A DNA stretch of 64,000 bases from Parietaria judaica. Taxonomy: Eukaryota; Streptophyta; Magnoliopsida; Rosales; Urticaceae. Made by a program: the position numbers and the translations under genes. The DNA lies in assembly GCA_954871525.1 (NCBI GenBank), contig OX940862.1, positions 39,610,232 to 39,674,231 on the forward strand, read 5' to 3'. The first letter of the stretch is position 1. Every line of letters begins with the position of its first letter. This document shows positions 1 to 9,969 of this stretch, piece after piece. Under the pieces are notes generated by a model. The model made no database searches and was not told the DNA's origin. It saw nothing but the letters and a program-made list of their open reading frames with translations.

Positions 1-629
1 ACTTTGGAGTTGTAGTAGCGTTCCACAATCCGCTTCTGCGCAACCAGCCTGGTGTACGCCTCATTTCGCCTTTCCTCGAGGAGGTCGAGCTCCTGCCGCA
101 GCACTTCATCGTTTCGTTCTTCATCAAAGAACTCAACTCGTGGTGAAGGGACGCTTATCTCGGCGGGAATGACTGCCTCGACTCCGTAGGTTAGGGCGAA
201 CGGGGTTTCGCCAGTGGAATTGCGCGTGGTGGTTCGATAAGCCCAGAGTACTGAGGGTAGCTCCTCTGCCCACTTGCCTTTCTTCTCGTCAAGTTTTCTC
301 TTTAAGATTGTCTTGATGTCTTTGTTGACTGACTCGACTTGGCCATTCGCCTGCGGGTATACAGGCGAGGAGTAGGTGTTGTTGATTCCGAGACTTTGGC
401 AGAAGGTTCGGAGGTCGACGTTGTCGAATTGTTTCCCATTGTCGGTTATTAGCGAGGCGGGGATCCCATGCCGGCAGATGATGTTGCGCCAAATGAAGTT
501 TGTTGTATTCTTCTGGGTGATTTTCGCGATTGGTTCCTCTTCGACCCATTTAGTGAAGTAGTCGATGGCCACTATTGCGTATTCGACGCCTCCTGGGGAC
601 TTTGGGAGTTTCCCAATCAGGTCGATCCC
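1..629 (-). pseudogene. int: Integrase catalytic core and start of C-terminal domain, cut by window edge
   Basis: The frame downstream of the nonsense codon encodes the DDE integrase. The first Asp is in GIDLIGKLP, the second in LITDNGKQF, and the Glu in QANGQVESVNKDIK. KLDEKKGKWAEELPSVLWAY and TPFALTYGVEAVIP follow, then LDLLEERRNEAYTRL near base 1. I see no stop inside this stretch. The GPY-type C-terminal module seen in the sister copy at 10300-10480 would lie beyond the left edge. Confidence 0.88.
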
Positions 630-1990
630 TCACTTGGCAAATGGTCGTGGGACCATCACGGGGCATAGTGGGACCGCTGGCTGATGGGGTACCTTGGCGA
701 ATCGCTGGCACTTGTCGCACTTACGGGAAATCTCATTAGCGTCCTTCCTGAGGGTTGGCCAGAAGTAACCTTGCTTAAGGGCTTTGAGGGCCAGAGATCG
801 TCCTGCGTAGTGGTTGCCACAGATCCCTTCGTGAATTTCTCGGAGGACAAGATCGGCCTCGTCTTCGGGAAGACATTTGAGAAGGGGTTGCATGAACCCG
901 CGCTTGTAGAGATTGCCGTCATGGATCACATATCTCGTTGCCCGGAGCTTGAGCTGTCGTGCTTCGTTCCGATCGGCGGGTAGCACACCGCGCTCTAAGT
1001 ACTTGGCGATGGGCGCCATCCATGCGCCCTCTTCTTCGCCAGAGATGGCAAAGATCTGGGCTTTTTGAATGGACGGGTGTCCAAGTGCTTCGATCGGGAC
1101 TCTGCCTAGCTCTTCGTCGTCGGCTCCTGAAGCCATCCTGGCTAGTGCGTCGGCCTCAGAGTTCTCGGCTCGGGGTATTTGAGTGATCTCATACCACGCT
1201 AAGAACTCCAGGCGCCGTTGTGTTTCCGCGAGGTAGGCTGCCATGTTTTCTTCCTTCGCCTGGTACTCGCCTTCGACTTGCTTTACGATCAACTGAGAAT
1301 CGCAGTAGATTTGCAAGTTCTTTGCTTCGAGCTTTTGAGCGATCTGGAGTCCGGCCAACAGGGCTTCGTATTCGGCCTCGTTGTTCGTGGCTTTGAATCC
1401 GAAACGGATAGCGTAACGCAGTTTTCCGCCCTCGGGATTGGTAAGTAGGATACCCGCCCCCGAGCCGTTTGCATTAGAGGCGCCGTCAACATGGAGGCTC
1501 CAAACAGGTCCGTCGGGGCTTGACTTTCGTTTGATTGCCAGCGGCGGACCGTCGAGCTCTTCCTCGGTCTCGATCTCAGCATCGTATGTGAACTCGGCGA
1601 TGAAGTCTGCCACCGCTTGAGCTTTGATAGCGATTCGGGGCTGGTACTCCACACCGTATTCTCCCAACTCTTGTGACCAGATCGTCATTCGCGACGAGGT
1701 GCCTTTGAGGAGTGCCTTGCGGATTGGGTGCTCGGTTCGCACTATGATTTGGTGGGCTTGGAAGTACGGGCGAAGTTTCTTCGCGGTGGTGATTAGTGCG
1801 AGCGCCAATTTCTCGATCTGCGTGTAGCGGGTCTCCGCGTCGAGGAGAGCTTTGCTGACGTAGTAGACCGGCATTTGTCTCTTGTGCTCCTCTCGGACCA
1901 GGACCGCGCTGACGGCCCTGGTCGAGATGGAAAGGTACAGGAACAAGGCCTCTTCGTCTTTGGGCTTTGAGAGCAGTGGCGGCGATCCAA
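630..1990 (-). pseudogene. pol: Pol: degenerate RNase H, archaeal-type RNase H and integrase zinc finger
   Basis: The first part (YLSISTRAVSAVLVREEHK) is the gypsy RNase H, which in this lineage lacks the catalytic acidic residue at its start and serves as a tether. A second, archaeal-like RNase H follows with all four acidic residues visible: D154 in HVDGAS, E190 in NNEAEYEALL, D216 in YCDSQLI and D266 in EADALAR, counting from the first Met at 1946. The integrase H2C2 finger follows (HEGICGNH, then CDKC). The frame ends at TGA, 630-632, where relatives have Trp before the integrase core, so this is a TGG-to-TGA nonsense change. The frame upstream of 1946 continues without a stop to the RT deletion junction. 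Confidence 0.9.
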
Positions 1991-1999
1991 GGTAAGTTT

Positions 2000-3652
2000 T
2001 TAACTCTTGGTGATGAACGTGGTATGTATCTGGTCAGGCTCGTGCATCTGGATCTGGTTGTAGGCTGAATACGCATCCATCATGCTCATCAGTTGGTGGC
2101 CGGCGGTCGCGTCTACCAATTGATCGATCCTCGGGAGAGGAAAGCAGTCTTTCGGGCATGCTACGTTGAGGTCGGAATAATCTATGCAGATTCGCCATTT
2201 GCCGTTAGGCTTCTTGACCATCACGACGTTGGACACCCACTCCGGGTATGTGACTTCTTGGATGAAATCGGCGGCGATGAGCTTGTTGACTTCATCATTG
2301 ATGGCCTGATATCTCTCGGGGTTGAATGCCCGTCGTCGTTGTATCTTGGGCGCCTTTCCTTTCTCAATGTTGAGTCGGTGGACCGCAATGTTAGGGTCAA
2401 TGCTAGGCATGTCGGCATGTGACCAGGCGAAGACGTCCTTGAACTCCCGCAGGAAGGCAACCAGTTGTGTCTTGATCATGACAGGCAACCGGGCGCCGAT
2501 TGAGACAGTCCTTTCTGGTTTTTCCTCGTCTAACGTGACCGAGATCACGTCGGAGGAAGGTTCCATTGTAGGCTTGCGTCTCTCGTCCCTCGGGTCGAGT
2601 TCACTAAACATTCGCGCCTTCTCCGGCTCAGAAATGAGGTCATCACTTGGCTGCCGGATTGCGTGGATGACCAGCTCGTTTCTCCCAGCTCTCGTTCCCT
2701 GAGCGTAGCAGGTTCTGGATTCTCGTTGGCTTCCTCTCAGGATCCCTACTCCGCTTTCCGTTGGAAACTTTACGAGCAAGTGGAAGGTGGAGGTGATGGC
2801 CTGGAGCTTGTTGAGGGACGGCCTTCCCATGATGATGTTGTAAGATGATGGCTGGTCCACTACGAGGTACCTGATCATCTTAGTGACCACGGGCCCGTCT
2901 TCAGATCCGAATGTTGTGGGAAGGTCGATGGCTCCTTCGGCAAAGACGGGCTTTCCATTGAACCCGTAGAGGGGAGTCTTGATGGGTGTCGGGACGAGCC
3001 CTCCCAGACTCATGCGCTCTAAGGCTGTTTTGAAGATGACGTCCGCCGAACTTCCGTTATCGACCAGCACCCGTCTTATTCGGTTGTTGGCGATCAACGT
3101 CTCTATCACGATGGCGTCGTTGTGGGGTTGGGATATTCTTCGGGCCTCTTCTTCCGTGAAAGTAATGGCTTGGCTGGGGAGCACCGCTGTTGAGCTGGTC
3201 AGGTTCGCGAAGTTGACCTGGTGTTCCTCGTCGTCGCCTTCGAGGGCCCGGGCGTATCTCTTCCGCTTGTTATTTGAATCCCCAGTTTCGGGTCCACCTA
3301 GGATAGTGGACACGACGTGATACTGCGGCGCCTTGCCTTTGGCTTGCTCTTCATCTTGACGGGTTTCGTTAGGGTAGCTGTCTTGGGGTTGCCCGCCCTC
3401 GCGTGGCAGGGGGTTGTTGGATTGCCCGTTTCCCGCCACGAGTTTCTTGACGAACTCCTTCAACTGCCCGTCTTGGATGAGCTGCTCAATTTGCTTCTTC
3501 AGTTGCCAGCATTGCGACGTCAGGTGGCCGTGATCTTGATGGTACTCGCAGTACCGACTTTTGTCCTTGTTGGTCCTCTTGGGCATAGGCCTCGGAGGAC
3601 CAAACTTTTTTTTGTGGAGGTTGAAGATCGTGGCCGGCGACGCGGTCAACAC
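2000..3652 (-). pseudogene. pol: Gag zinc motif, aspartic protease and N-terminal half of RT (truncated pol)
   Basis: This frame (550 codons from a non-ATG codon, in phase with gag) starts with a Cys/His nucleic-acid-binding motif (CEYHQDHGHLTSQC). It continues into a retroviral-type aspartic protease (VDNGSSADVIF, around residue 198, with DNG replacing the usual DTG) and then RT. The RT fingers/palm are clear: KPNGKWRICIDYSDLNVACP, then DAYSAYNQI with the first catalytic Asp. Just after HTTFIT the frame hits a stop and resumes in another frame at the RT-RNase H tether (LKTYLGSPPLLSKPKDEEA). The RT segment with MPFGLKNA and the YVDD catalytic loop, roughly 550-600 bp judged from family size, is missing. 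An internal deletion at about 2000 inactivated the polymerase. Confidence 0.9.
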
Positions 3653-3730
3653 GGTGAAGGTTGCGTCCTTTCGAAAACCGTCCGCTCGCTTTGGACGCTG
3701 TTGTCGTCCCTAGGAGCTCGGCTGCTGGCG

Positions 3731-5116
3731 TTATTTCTTTCTCTGGGAGTCATCATCTATCTTTTGGTTACTCCGGCTTTGCTCGTCCAGATTGAGTTGG
3801 TTTCGGCTGAAGAAGTATTCGTCGGCGGCGATGTCTTCGGCCGCCCTAGCCATTAGTTCGACCATAGAGGTGGGCCTTTTCTTGACAAGCGAGCGTGTGA
3901 ATTCGCTCACCGGGAGACCGTCGATTATCGCGGTGACAGCATCGTCGTCAGTGTAGCTGGCGACCTTGTTTTCGTCCTCCGTAAACCTTTTCAGATAGGC
4001 CCGGAGGGTCTCGTCTTTGCGCTGCTTGAGGGACCATAAGTACGATTTTTCCCTTTGCTGTGTTATCGAGCTAGCAAAGCGGGAAGTAAATCGTTCCGTT
4101 AACTCTTCAAAGGATTCGATTGATCCTTTGGGGAGCCTCTGGTACCACTCGAAAGCCACGCCGGTGAGGGTGAGGCAGAAAGCCTGACACATGGTCGAGG
4201 GCGAGCATTTCTTGATTCGCATGGCGAACTGATATTGCACCAGATGATACGTCGGATCGGTCGTGCCATCATAGACGAGATTCAGAGGGAATCGTAAGTC
4301 CCCGCTGAGGTCTTCGTCGAGCAGGTGGCTTGCGAGAGGGGAGATGATTCCCTCCGCCATTCTCCGCTTGGCAGGATAAGTATTGTTGGCTGCGGCGAGT
4401 TCTTTCAGTTCCCTTCTCAGGGCCTGGACTTCGTCTTTTAACGTGGCATCTGGCGGGGGTGCCGCCAGACGTTTCGTCACGTTTGTTCTGACTTCGCGTG
4501 CGGTGGAGTGTTGGGAGTATCCCGACACATCAGAGTCGGCGTCGTTCGCGTCTCGCTGAAAGGATCTCTCCTTCCGTCTTTCGATGTGCTGCCGTAGGTC
4601 GATTTTCCGGCTGCGGCGGTCCAAAAGTCGGCGTAGATCTTCCTCATTTCTAGGGCAGCTCTGAGCGCGCTTTTCTTGACGGCCGCGCTTCCTCCGAGCC
4701 TTCCTTCTTTCGGCACCATTCTCGCCTCCGAGGCGCTCAAAGGCTGAGCGTTCGGTTCTTTGCGATTGTGACGGCTCCTGGGGGCCATTCTGGACAGGCG
4801 ATGGGACCCGCGGCTCACGCTGGGTGAGCTCAAAGGCTTCTTCCGTGTCGACTTCTTCCTCGTCTTCCTCGAGGTTGGCGCCTTCGAGGTCGGCGCCTTT
4901 GTCGCTGAAGTGTGTGGATACGAGATCCGCCAGGCGAAAGACACTATCTTCCAGCCGGGCCATTCGTTCTTTTTCTTCGTTGACGGCGGGCTCTTGGCGA
5001 GTGCTCGTCTCGGGCCGACTTTGCACCTGAGCTCGGCGTGCGTTAACCTGAGCTCTGGTGTTGAGAGCGATGCTTCCCGCAGGATGGGAGAAGGTACCCT
5101 CCGTTGATTCTAACAT
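3731..5116 (-). CDS. gag: Gag (capsid part) of the Tat retrotransposon
   Basis: An open frame of 461 codons encodes the structural protein that forms the retrotransposon particle. The N-terminal half is charged and low in complexity (Glu/Arg/Ser-rich, residues about 25-210). Residues about 270-430 carry the plant retrotransposon gag domain, seen from DGTTDPTYHLVQYQ through the conserved FEWYQRLP and LKQRKDETLRAYLKRF motifs. The start is the first ATG after the repetitive leader. The frame ends in TAA at 3731-3733 and a second in-frame TAG follows at 3710-3712. The same frame then reopens into the Cys/His motif and protease, so this is the first half of a gag-pol frame interrupted by nonsense codons and not a natural gag terminus. 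Confidence 0.9.
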   Translation of the reverse strand: MLESTEGTFSHPAGSIALNTRAQVNARRAQVQSRPETSTRQEPAVNEEKERMARLEDSVFRLADLVSTHFSDKGADLEGANLEEDEEEVDTEEAFELTQREPRVPSPVQNGPQEPSQSQRTERSAFERLGGENGAERRKARRKRGRQEKRAQSCPRNEEDLRRLLDRRSRKIDLRQHIERRKERSFQRDANDADSDVSGYSQHSTAREVRTNVTKRLAAPPPDATLKDEVQALRRELKELAAANNTYPAKRRMAEGIISPLASHLLDEDLSGDLRFPLNLVYDGTTDPTYHLVQYQFAMRIKKCSPSTMCQAFCLTLTGVAFEWYQRLPKGSIESFEELTERFTSRFASSITQQREKSYLWSLKQRKDETLRAYLKRFTEDENKVASYTDDDAVTAIIDGLPVSEFTRSLVKKRPTSMVELMARAAEDIAADEYFFSRNQLNLDEQSRSNQKIDDDSQRKK

Positions 5117-5139
5117 CGAGTCTCTTTTTTGACAAAGAC

Positions 5140-5601
5140 TCAGAGGCTTGCGAGCTTCGCGGTGTGGAGGCCTTTGGATGTCTTTGAGCGTTCTTCAAGT
5201 TTCTTCGAACGCCTTTGAGTGTTCTTCGATTTCTTCGAATGCCTTCGAGTGTTCTTCGAATTTCTTCGAACGCCCTCGAGTGTTCTTCGAATTTCTTCGA
5301 ACCCCTTCGAGTGTTCTTCGAATTTCTTTGAACGCCTTCGAGTGTGTTCGAGTATTTCTTCGAACGCCCTCGAGTGTTCTTCGAATTTCTTCGAATGCCT
5401 TTGAGTGTGTTCGAGTATTTCTTCGAACGCCCTCGAGTGTTCTTCGAATTTCTTCGAACGCCCTCGAGTGTGGCCGGTGGCTTTGAACGTCTGTGAGTAT
5501 GTTCGAGTGTGTTCGAACGTACTCAAACGCCTTTGGATGTGGCCGGATGTGCCGGTAGGGACTCGAGGCTTAAACTCGTGCACCCCTCCTTCTAGCGCCA
5601 A
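5140..5601 (-). repeat. Tandem repeats in the retroelement leader, with a small open frame
   Basis: Between PBS and gag lies an array of degenerate units of roughly 30-33 bp built on TTCGAATTTCTTCGAACGCC and CTCGAGTGTTC (plus-strand view), with GTGTTCGAGTATT variants. On the element's sense strand the array is an open frame of 153 codons, rich in Glu, Arg, Lys, His and Ser, with recurring FEEHSRAFEEI-like units. Whether it is translated is unknown. It could equally be a repetitive untranslated leader, and open frames arise easily in repeats whose unit length is near a multiple of three. Confidence 0.75.
5583..5600 (-). other. Primer-binding site of the Tat element
   Basis: On the minus strand the sequence TGGCGCTAGAAGGAGGGG follows the LTR end after the spacer ATATT. 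A TGG-initial, tRNA-3'-end-like motif at this place is the minus-strand primer site. I have not matched it to a particular tRNA. Confidence 0.8.
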
Positions 5602-5606
5602 AATAT

Positions 5607-6643
5607 TGATGCAGAAAAATGTTTCAATCCATTAGCGGCCCAATTGCTCGTGTTGGGCCGGGCTTTAACGTCGTCTTGTGGATCTGGGCAAAAATTCCCC
5701 TAAGTCGGGCCCCTCGTCCTGAATTGTGGGCCCAGGCTCGTGTCCCCAGGCTATACCCTCAGCCGCGCAATGGACTGGGGGGATAGACTGGACACCGCGT
5801 AGAACTGGTCCTATCAGGCGGGCCAAGAACCGAGTAGGAATTTCGCCAGAGCTTCCGCTTTCGTTGGATTTTTCTCTTCCGGGACCTGACAAAATAACAC
5901 CGCGGTCAGGGAGAAACGGGGGCTTTGCCCCCCGATTCACCTCCGACGCTCAACATTAGCGGGGTATTTGAGTGAATATCGGTTTTTGGAAGTCTCGAGA
6001 GAGTTTTGGGAGAGTTTGAGGCGTTTCCCAAGTGTTTGGTCGAGTGAAAAATCGTGTGGAAATGGAGGAGACCGAGCTCCTATTTATAGGACAAAACCGG
6101 GGTTCTGTTTTGCAATTATCTCCTCATCCGGGAGGCCCCTGGGGGAAAAATATATGTTTTTCTGACTCCCCGGGACGTGGCCGATCCATTGCCGCAAGAA
6201 TCACGGAGATCGGATCAACGACGCGCCCTCACGCGCGGCCGGAAGGAGGCGGGTCGCTGAAACTTTGGCCCCAAGTCTTGCTGACTCAGCGTCCACGTGT
6301 CGCGCTGTGGTTGGCTGAGGCGTGGCCCTCGCGCCCAGTGGCGTGTTGACACGTGGCTGGGTCAGCTTTGACCTTCGTGGGCCCTGCTGAGGGGCGATGT
6401 GGCCCACCCGGAGGGCCTCGGAGGCCTCGGGTGGTCCCCGAGGCCGATTTTCGCAAACTTTATGTCGTTTTTGGGTGTTTTGATATTTTCGGGACCATCG
6501 GGAACCTTCGTTTTTCCAAAAACGGACCTCCAACAAATATTTTAGGCGAAATCGACCATAATTAATAAAAGAAGAATTATCTTGAATAATTCTCGCTTTT
6601 GTTAATTAAACGAGAAATTAGTCGCGCAAAAATACCCTTAACA
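5607..6643 (-). repeat. 5' LTR of the minus-strand Tat element
   Basis: Read on the minus strand the LTR starts TGTTAAGGGTA and ends CTGCATCA, five bases before the PBS. It is homologous over most of its length to the plus-strand LTR at 8942-9969; the block 5700-5960 matches 9740-9969 and 6440-6643 matches 8942-9180. A TATA box (TATAAATAGG on minus) lies at about 6080-6089. Length is 1037 bp. Confidence 0.88.
6080..6089 (-). promoter_or_regulatory. LTR TATA box
   Basis: The plus strand reads CCTATTTATA, so TATAAATAGG is present on the transcribed orientation of the retroelement. The equivalent position in the sister LTR carries TATAAATAG at 9635-9643, which supports a conserved promoter. Confidence 0.6.
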
Positions 6644-6861
6644 TATATATATATATAAATCGCGGTAAAAGTTCTCATTATCTAATATATTAGTAGCGAA
6701 AATTCCTAATTTCTTTCCCCGGCGAAAGTACTTTGTAATATTTTTTTATAATAGTGGTAAAAGCTTCTCATTTTTATTTTTTTTAGCAAAAGTATCTAAT
6801 CTTTTTTTTTTCTCGATAACAAGTCATTACTTTTTCTTCCCTAATATTACGTATGTACAAC
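6644..6861. other. AT-rich spacer between two elements
   Basis: The stretch holds a short (TA)n run right after the LTR, an imperfect repeat of the type CGGTAAAAGTTCTCAT / TGGTAAAAGCTTCTCAT, and poly-T tracts. No gene is visible. Confidence 0.6.
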
Positions 6862-7978
6862 TAGAGGTGTCAAGTGGGCCGGGGTGGGCCGGCCCGGCCC
6901 ACAACCAGTTAAGCCCACATGTTAAACGGGGCGGGCTTGACCCGTCCCATTCAATGTGCGGGACAGGGCTGAGCGGGTTTTGGAAAAGCTATTAAGGCCC
7001 ATCCCGGCCCATGAACCCGAACCCACAATGTCACGGGGCGAGGCGGGGCGGGCTTTTTACGAGTCAAATTTAGTGGGCTTTTACGAGTAGTATATATTTA
7101 GCGGGCTTTTACGGGTCAAATTTAGTGGGCTTTTACGAGTCAAATAATGAAATTGATTAGTAAGTTATGAAATTGATTACTGAATTATAACTTGAAAGTT
7201 TAAAATTAATGAACGTTGAATTGATTCGTGAATTTCAAGATGTAGAGGTTAAATAGTGAATCTGATATGGATAGTTGAATAATAAAATGATAATAAGTGA
7301 TTTTGAAATTAATTATTGAATATAAAATTAGAATAGTGATTTATGAACGTGGCCGCCAGTAATCATAAATTGTAAAGTTGGAACTAGTGAATTAAGAATA
7401 TGCTTTATAAATGAAATTAATCAATGTTGTACTTGATTAATTCATTCTCAAACTAAAATTAAAATCAAATAATGCAAATCGATTAGCGAAATTTTCGATT
7501 AGTTAAAATTTAATTAAAAAATTAAAGAGCTACATTACGTAGAATATATATACAAAATAAATTAATAGATCATGTAATATAAAGATAATTTTTAATTTCT
7601 ATAACAATAAAATATTTAGAGTAATTTTTTATAATATTTTTATTAGTATAAGTATTACAACTTAATAGTTTTTTTAATTTAAAAATATGGTTTATGTGGG
7701 CTTTTAAACGGGACGGGGCGAGTTGGCCACGGGGCGGGTTTGTGTGGGCTTCGGGGCGGGTCGAGGCGGGCTTTTGAACGGGGCGGGGCGGGGTGGGCTT
7801 TTTGGGCGGGGCGAGGCGGGTTCGGGGCGGGCCTAGGAAAGCATAACCCAGCCTGACCCTTTTGATAGGGGCAGGCCTAGCCCGGCCCACAAAAAACGGG
7901 TCGGGACGAGGCTAACCCGCTTTTTTTACGAATCGGGGCGGATGGGCATGGGCTGGCCCGGCCCACTTGACATCTTTA
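6862..7978. mobile_element. Non-autonomous hAT-type element with 8-bp target duplication
   Basis: The terminal inverted repeats TAGAGGTGTCAAGTGGGCC and TAAAGATGTCAAGTGGGCC (right end reverse-complemented) match at 17 of 19 positions. The element is flanked by perfect 8-bp direct repeats TGTACAAC at 6854-6861 and 7979-7986. An 8-bp duplication with a TA-G-GGTG type terminus is the hAT signature. Both subterminal regions are packed with GGGCGGGGCGGGC-like and GGGCTTTTACGGGTCAAAT motifs, as expected for clustered transposase-binding sites, and the middle is AT-rich and non-coding. No transposase is present, so mobilisation in trans is inferred. Confidence 0.88.
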
Positions 7979-8159
7979 TGTACAACCATACTGTTAAAAA
8001 AAAAAATCCAATTGGCGTGAGTATTTAGTGCTCTTAATACATGGAAATATATACATAATATATAGTGGCTGCTTAAACAGTACATCTATATATATACATC
8101 TTTGTACGTAACAATAAAAATGTTAAAAAAAAATGACGGCGTCCCCAAAAAAAATAATA

Positions 8160-8175
8160 TACTAGTTAATGTACT

Positions 8176-8215
<40 letters not shown>
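8160..8215. repeat. (TA)n microsatellite
   Basis: A run of about 17 TA dinucleotides lies at about 8179-8212, flanked by AT-rich sequence. The 7987-8266 region around it shows no gene. Confidence 0.9.
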
Positions 8216-8216
<1 letters not shown>

Positions 8217-8266
8217 TGTGTAATCAAACTAAGATCTTACGACACCATTGATTTGACCATGACATG

Positions 8267-8910
8267 CAGAGCCGTGCCTGAGGGGAGGCGGTAGAGCTGC
8301 ACATTTTCAGGGGCCCCCAAAAATATTCTCGAATTTACGGGCCCCCAAAAATCAAATTTAGGGGCCCAATATCACATAATTTTTTTAAGAAAATCTAGAC
8401 TCTTTTAAATTAAATTTAGAGGGCCCCAAAAATCAAATTTAAGGGTCCAAATATCACATATTTTTATGAATAAAAACTAGAGTCTATTAAATTAATATTA
8501 ATATTACTTAAATTAAATTTAGGGGCCCCAAAAATAATAATTAATATTAATATTACTTAAATTAAATTTAAGGGCCCCAAAAAAATTAATTCATATTACT
8601 TAACTTTAATAGATGAGCCCCTATCTAATTCTCAAATTAATAAGGGCCTCTAAATTAATTAATATCACTTAACTTGATAGACTAGAGAGAAACAAGATTA
8701 GAGACTAATGTGATAGATGCTTCAGAGATTGCAAGTGCATTGGAAACAGAGCTAAATTTCATAGAGAAACGAAGAGCTCAGAGAAAAAAAGAAGCAATTT
8801 TGTGATACTGGTAGTGAAGCAGTGACACAATCTGACAAAGAAATGTTCAAAACTCATTATTTTCTCTACATTGCTGATAAGCTATATCTTCATTCAATAT
8901 CAAGTTAGAA
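8267..8910 (+). pseudogene. Remnant of a TTF-type hAT transposon with transposase C-terminal fragment
   Basis: The stretch starts with CAGAGCCGTGCCTGAGGGG, resembling the termini of TTF/ZMYM-like hAT elements. Irregular repeats of GGGGCCCCCAAAAATCAAATTT follow. From about 8695 to 8907 two overlapping frames resemble the region before the dimerisation domain of these transposases (ETNVIDASEIASALETEL, a basic KRRAQRKKK run, then DKEMFKTHYFLYIADKL). The frame breaks inside the A-rich stretch near 8790, and the fragment ends at 8907-8909. The gypsy LTR begins only about 30 bp further on, so the retroelement probably inserted into this older copy. Confidence 0.6.
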
Positions 8911-8941
8911 CATCCCATTTGGTACTTTGAAATATGGGTTA

Positions 8942-9969
8942 TGTTCTGGGTAAAAATAGGGATTTATTTTATAAACAAATTAATTAATCGGGAATTATCG
9001 TATCAATTTACATTAATTAATTTACTAAATTCACATTAATCTTTTAAATAAGATTATAAATTAAATAAATCAATTTCAAATCCCAAAACTCCTTCCGGAG
9101 GCCTGTTTTTGAAAAACAAAGTGTCCTAGTGTTCACAAAAATATGAAAACACCCAAAAACAATATAAAATTTGCGAAAAATAGACACGGGACGGGCCCGG
9201 GAACGAAAAAAAGCACCGGAGGCCCTTCGAAGGGACCCACAGAAGCGATAACCTCCAGGATCACGCCACGTGGTGAGCCCAGACACTGCCTCACCCCGCG
9301 GGACCCACCTACGCCCCCTCTCGCCCACTTACAAGGGGCTGGCCTCCATCGGCCACGTGTAGGGCTCGGATGAGCGCTGGCCAGCCCGCTTGTGGGCGCG
9401 TCTCCTCGCCCACTTACGAGGGGAGAAGCCCGAGAGGGGCACGTGTAGGGCCCGGATGGGCCCTGGCCGATTCCCAGCGAGCAAGTGGCCTCCTTTGGGG
9501 GCTGCATGGCCGTCCGATCTCGCACGGACGGTCGGGATTGGTCCATGTTTTCCCGGGGACCAAAAAACAGTTAAAATATTATTCGGGGATCCGCCAGAAA
9601 AATATTTTATTACACGTGGGCCCCCGGATCCTATTATAAATAGAAGCTCAGTTCAGCTAAACGGTAACTCATTCGAACTCACTCGAATCTTCTCGAGTTC
9701 TCTCTCTCTCTCTACCCCCGATATACTCGCCTCCCCTAAAATACCGTTCTAATGTTGAGCGTCGGAGGTGAATCAGGGGGTAACCCCCTGTTTCCCTTGA
9801 CCTCGGGTGTTCCCTTTTTTTCAGGTCCGAAAAGTGAGAGATTTACGAAAAGCGGAAGCCCTGATGAAATTCCTACACGGTCCTCGACCCGCCCGATAGG
9901 CCCAGTTCTACGCGGTGCCCAGTCTATCTCCAGTCCATTGTGCGGCTGCGGGTATAGCCTGGGGACATC
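8942..9969 (+). repeat. 5' LTR of the second Tat element (3' end deleted)
   Basis: It starts TGTTCTGGGTAAAAATAGG, matching the 3' LTR start TGTTATGGGTAAAAATC at 15376, and carries TATAAATAG at 9635-9643. Compared with the sister LTR at 5607-6643 it lacks the last ~130 bp: homology stops at GCCTGGGGACA, where integrase sequence takes over. Confidence 0.88.
9635..9643 (+). promoter_or_regulatory. LTR TATA box
   Basis: TATAAATAG lies in the part of the LTR equivalent to the TATA box of the sister copy and is followed by CT-rich leader sequence (about 9690-9715). Confidence 0.6.

Larger units (their letters stand above)
1..6643 (-). mobile_element. Tat-lineage Ty3/gypsy LTR retrotransposon, 5' part, defective
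   Basis: Reading on the minus strand, one finds an LTR (6643-5607), a primer-binding site (5600-5583), a leader with tandem repeats, gag, protease, partial RT, RNase H, a second archaeal-type RNase H and integrase, which runs off the window at base 1. The order PR-RT-RH-aRH-INT without a chromodomain is that of the plant Tat lineage. The copy cannot be autonomous: two in-frame stops separate the gag matrix/capsid part from the nucleic-acid-binding part, half of RT including the catalytic YVDD is deleted, and integrase begins after a nonsense codon. The 3' LTR is outside the window. A sister copy in the opposite orientation lies at 8942-15568. Confidence 0.92.

Noticed and set aside
289..549. 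86-codon minus frame
   Set aside because: Out-of-frame shadow of the integrase core.
5140..5601. CRISPR-like array
   Set aside because: Units are contiguous degenerate tandem repeats without unique spacers, in a plant retroelement leader.
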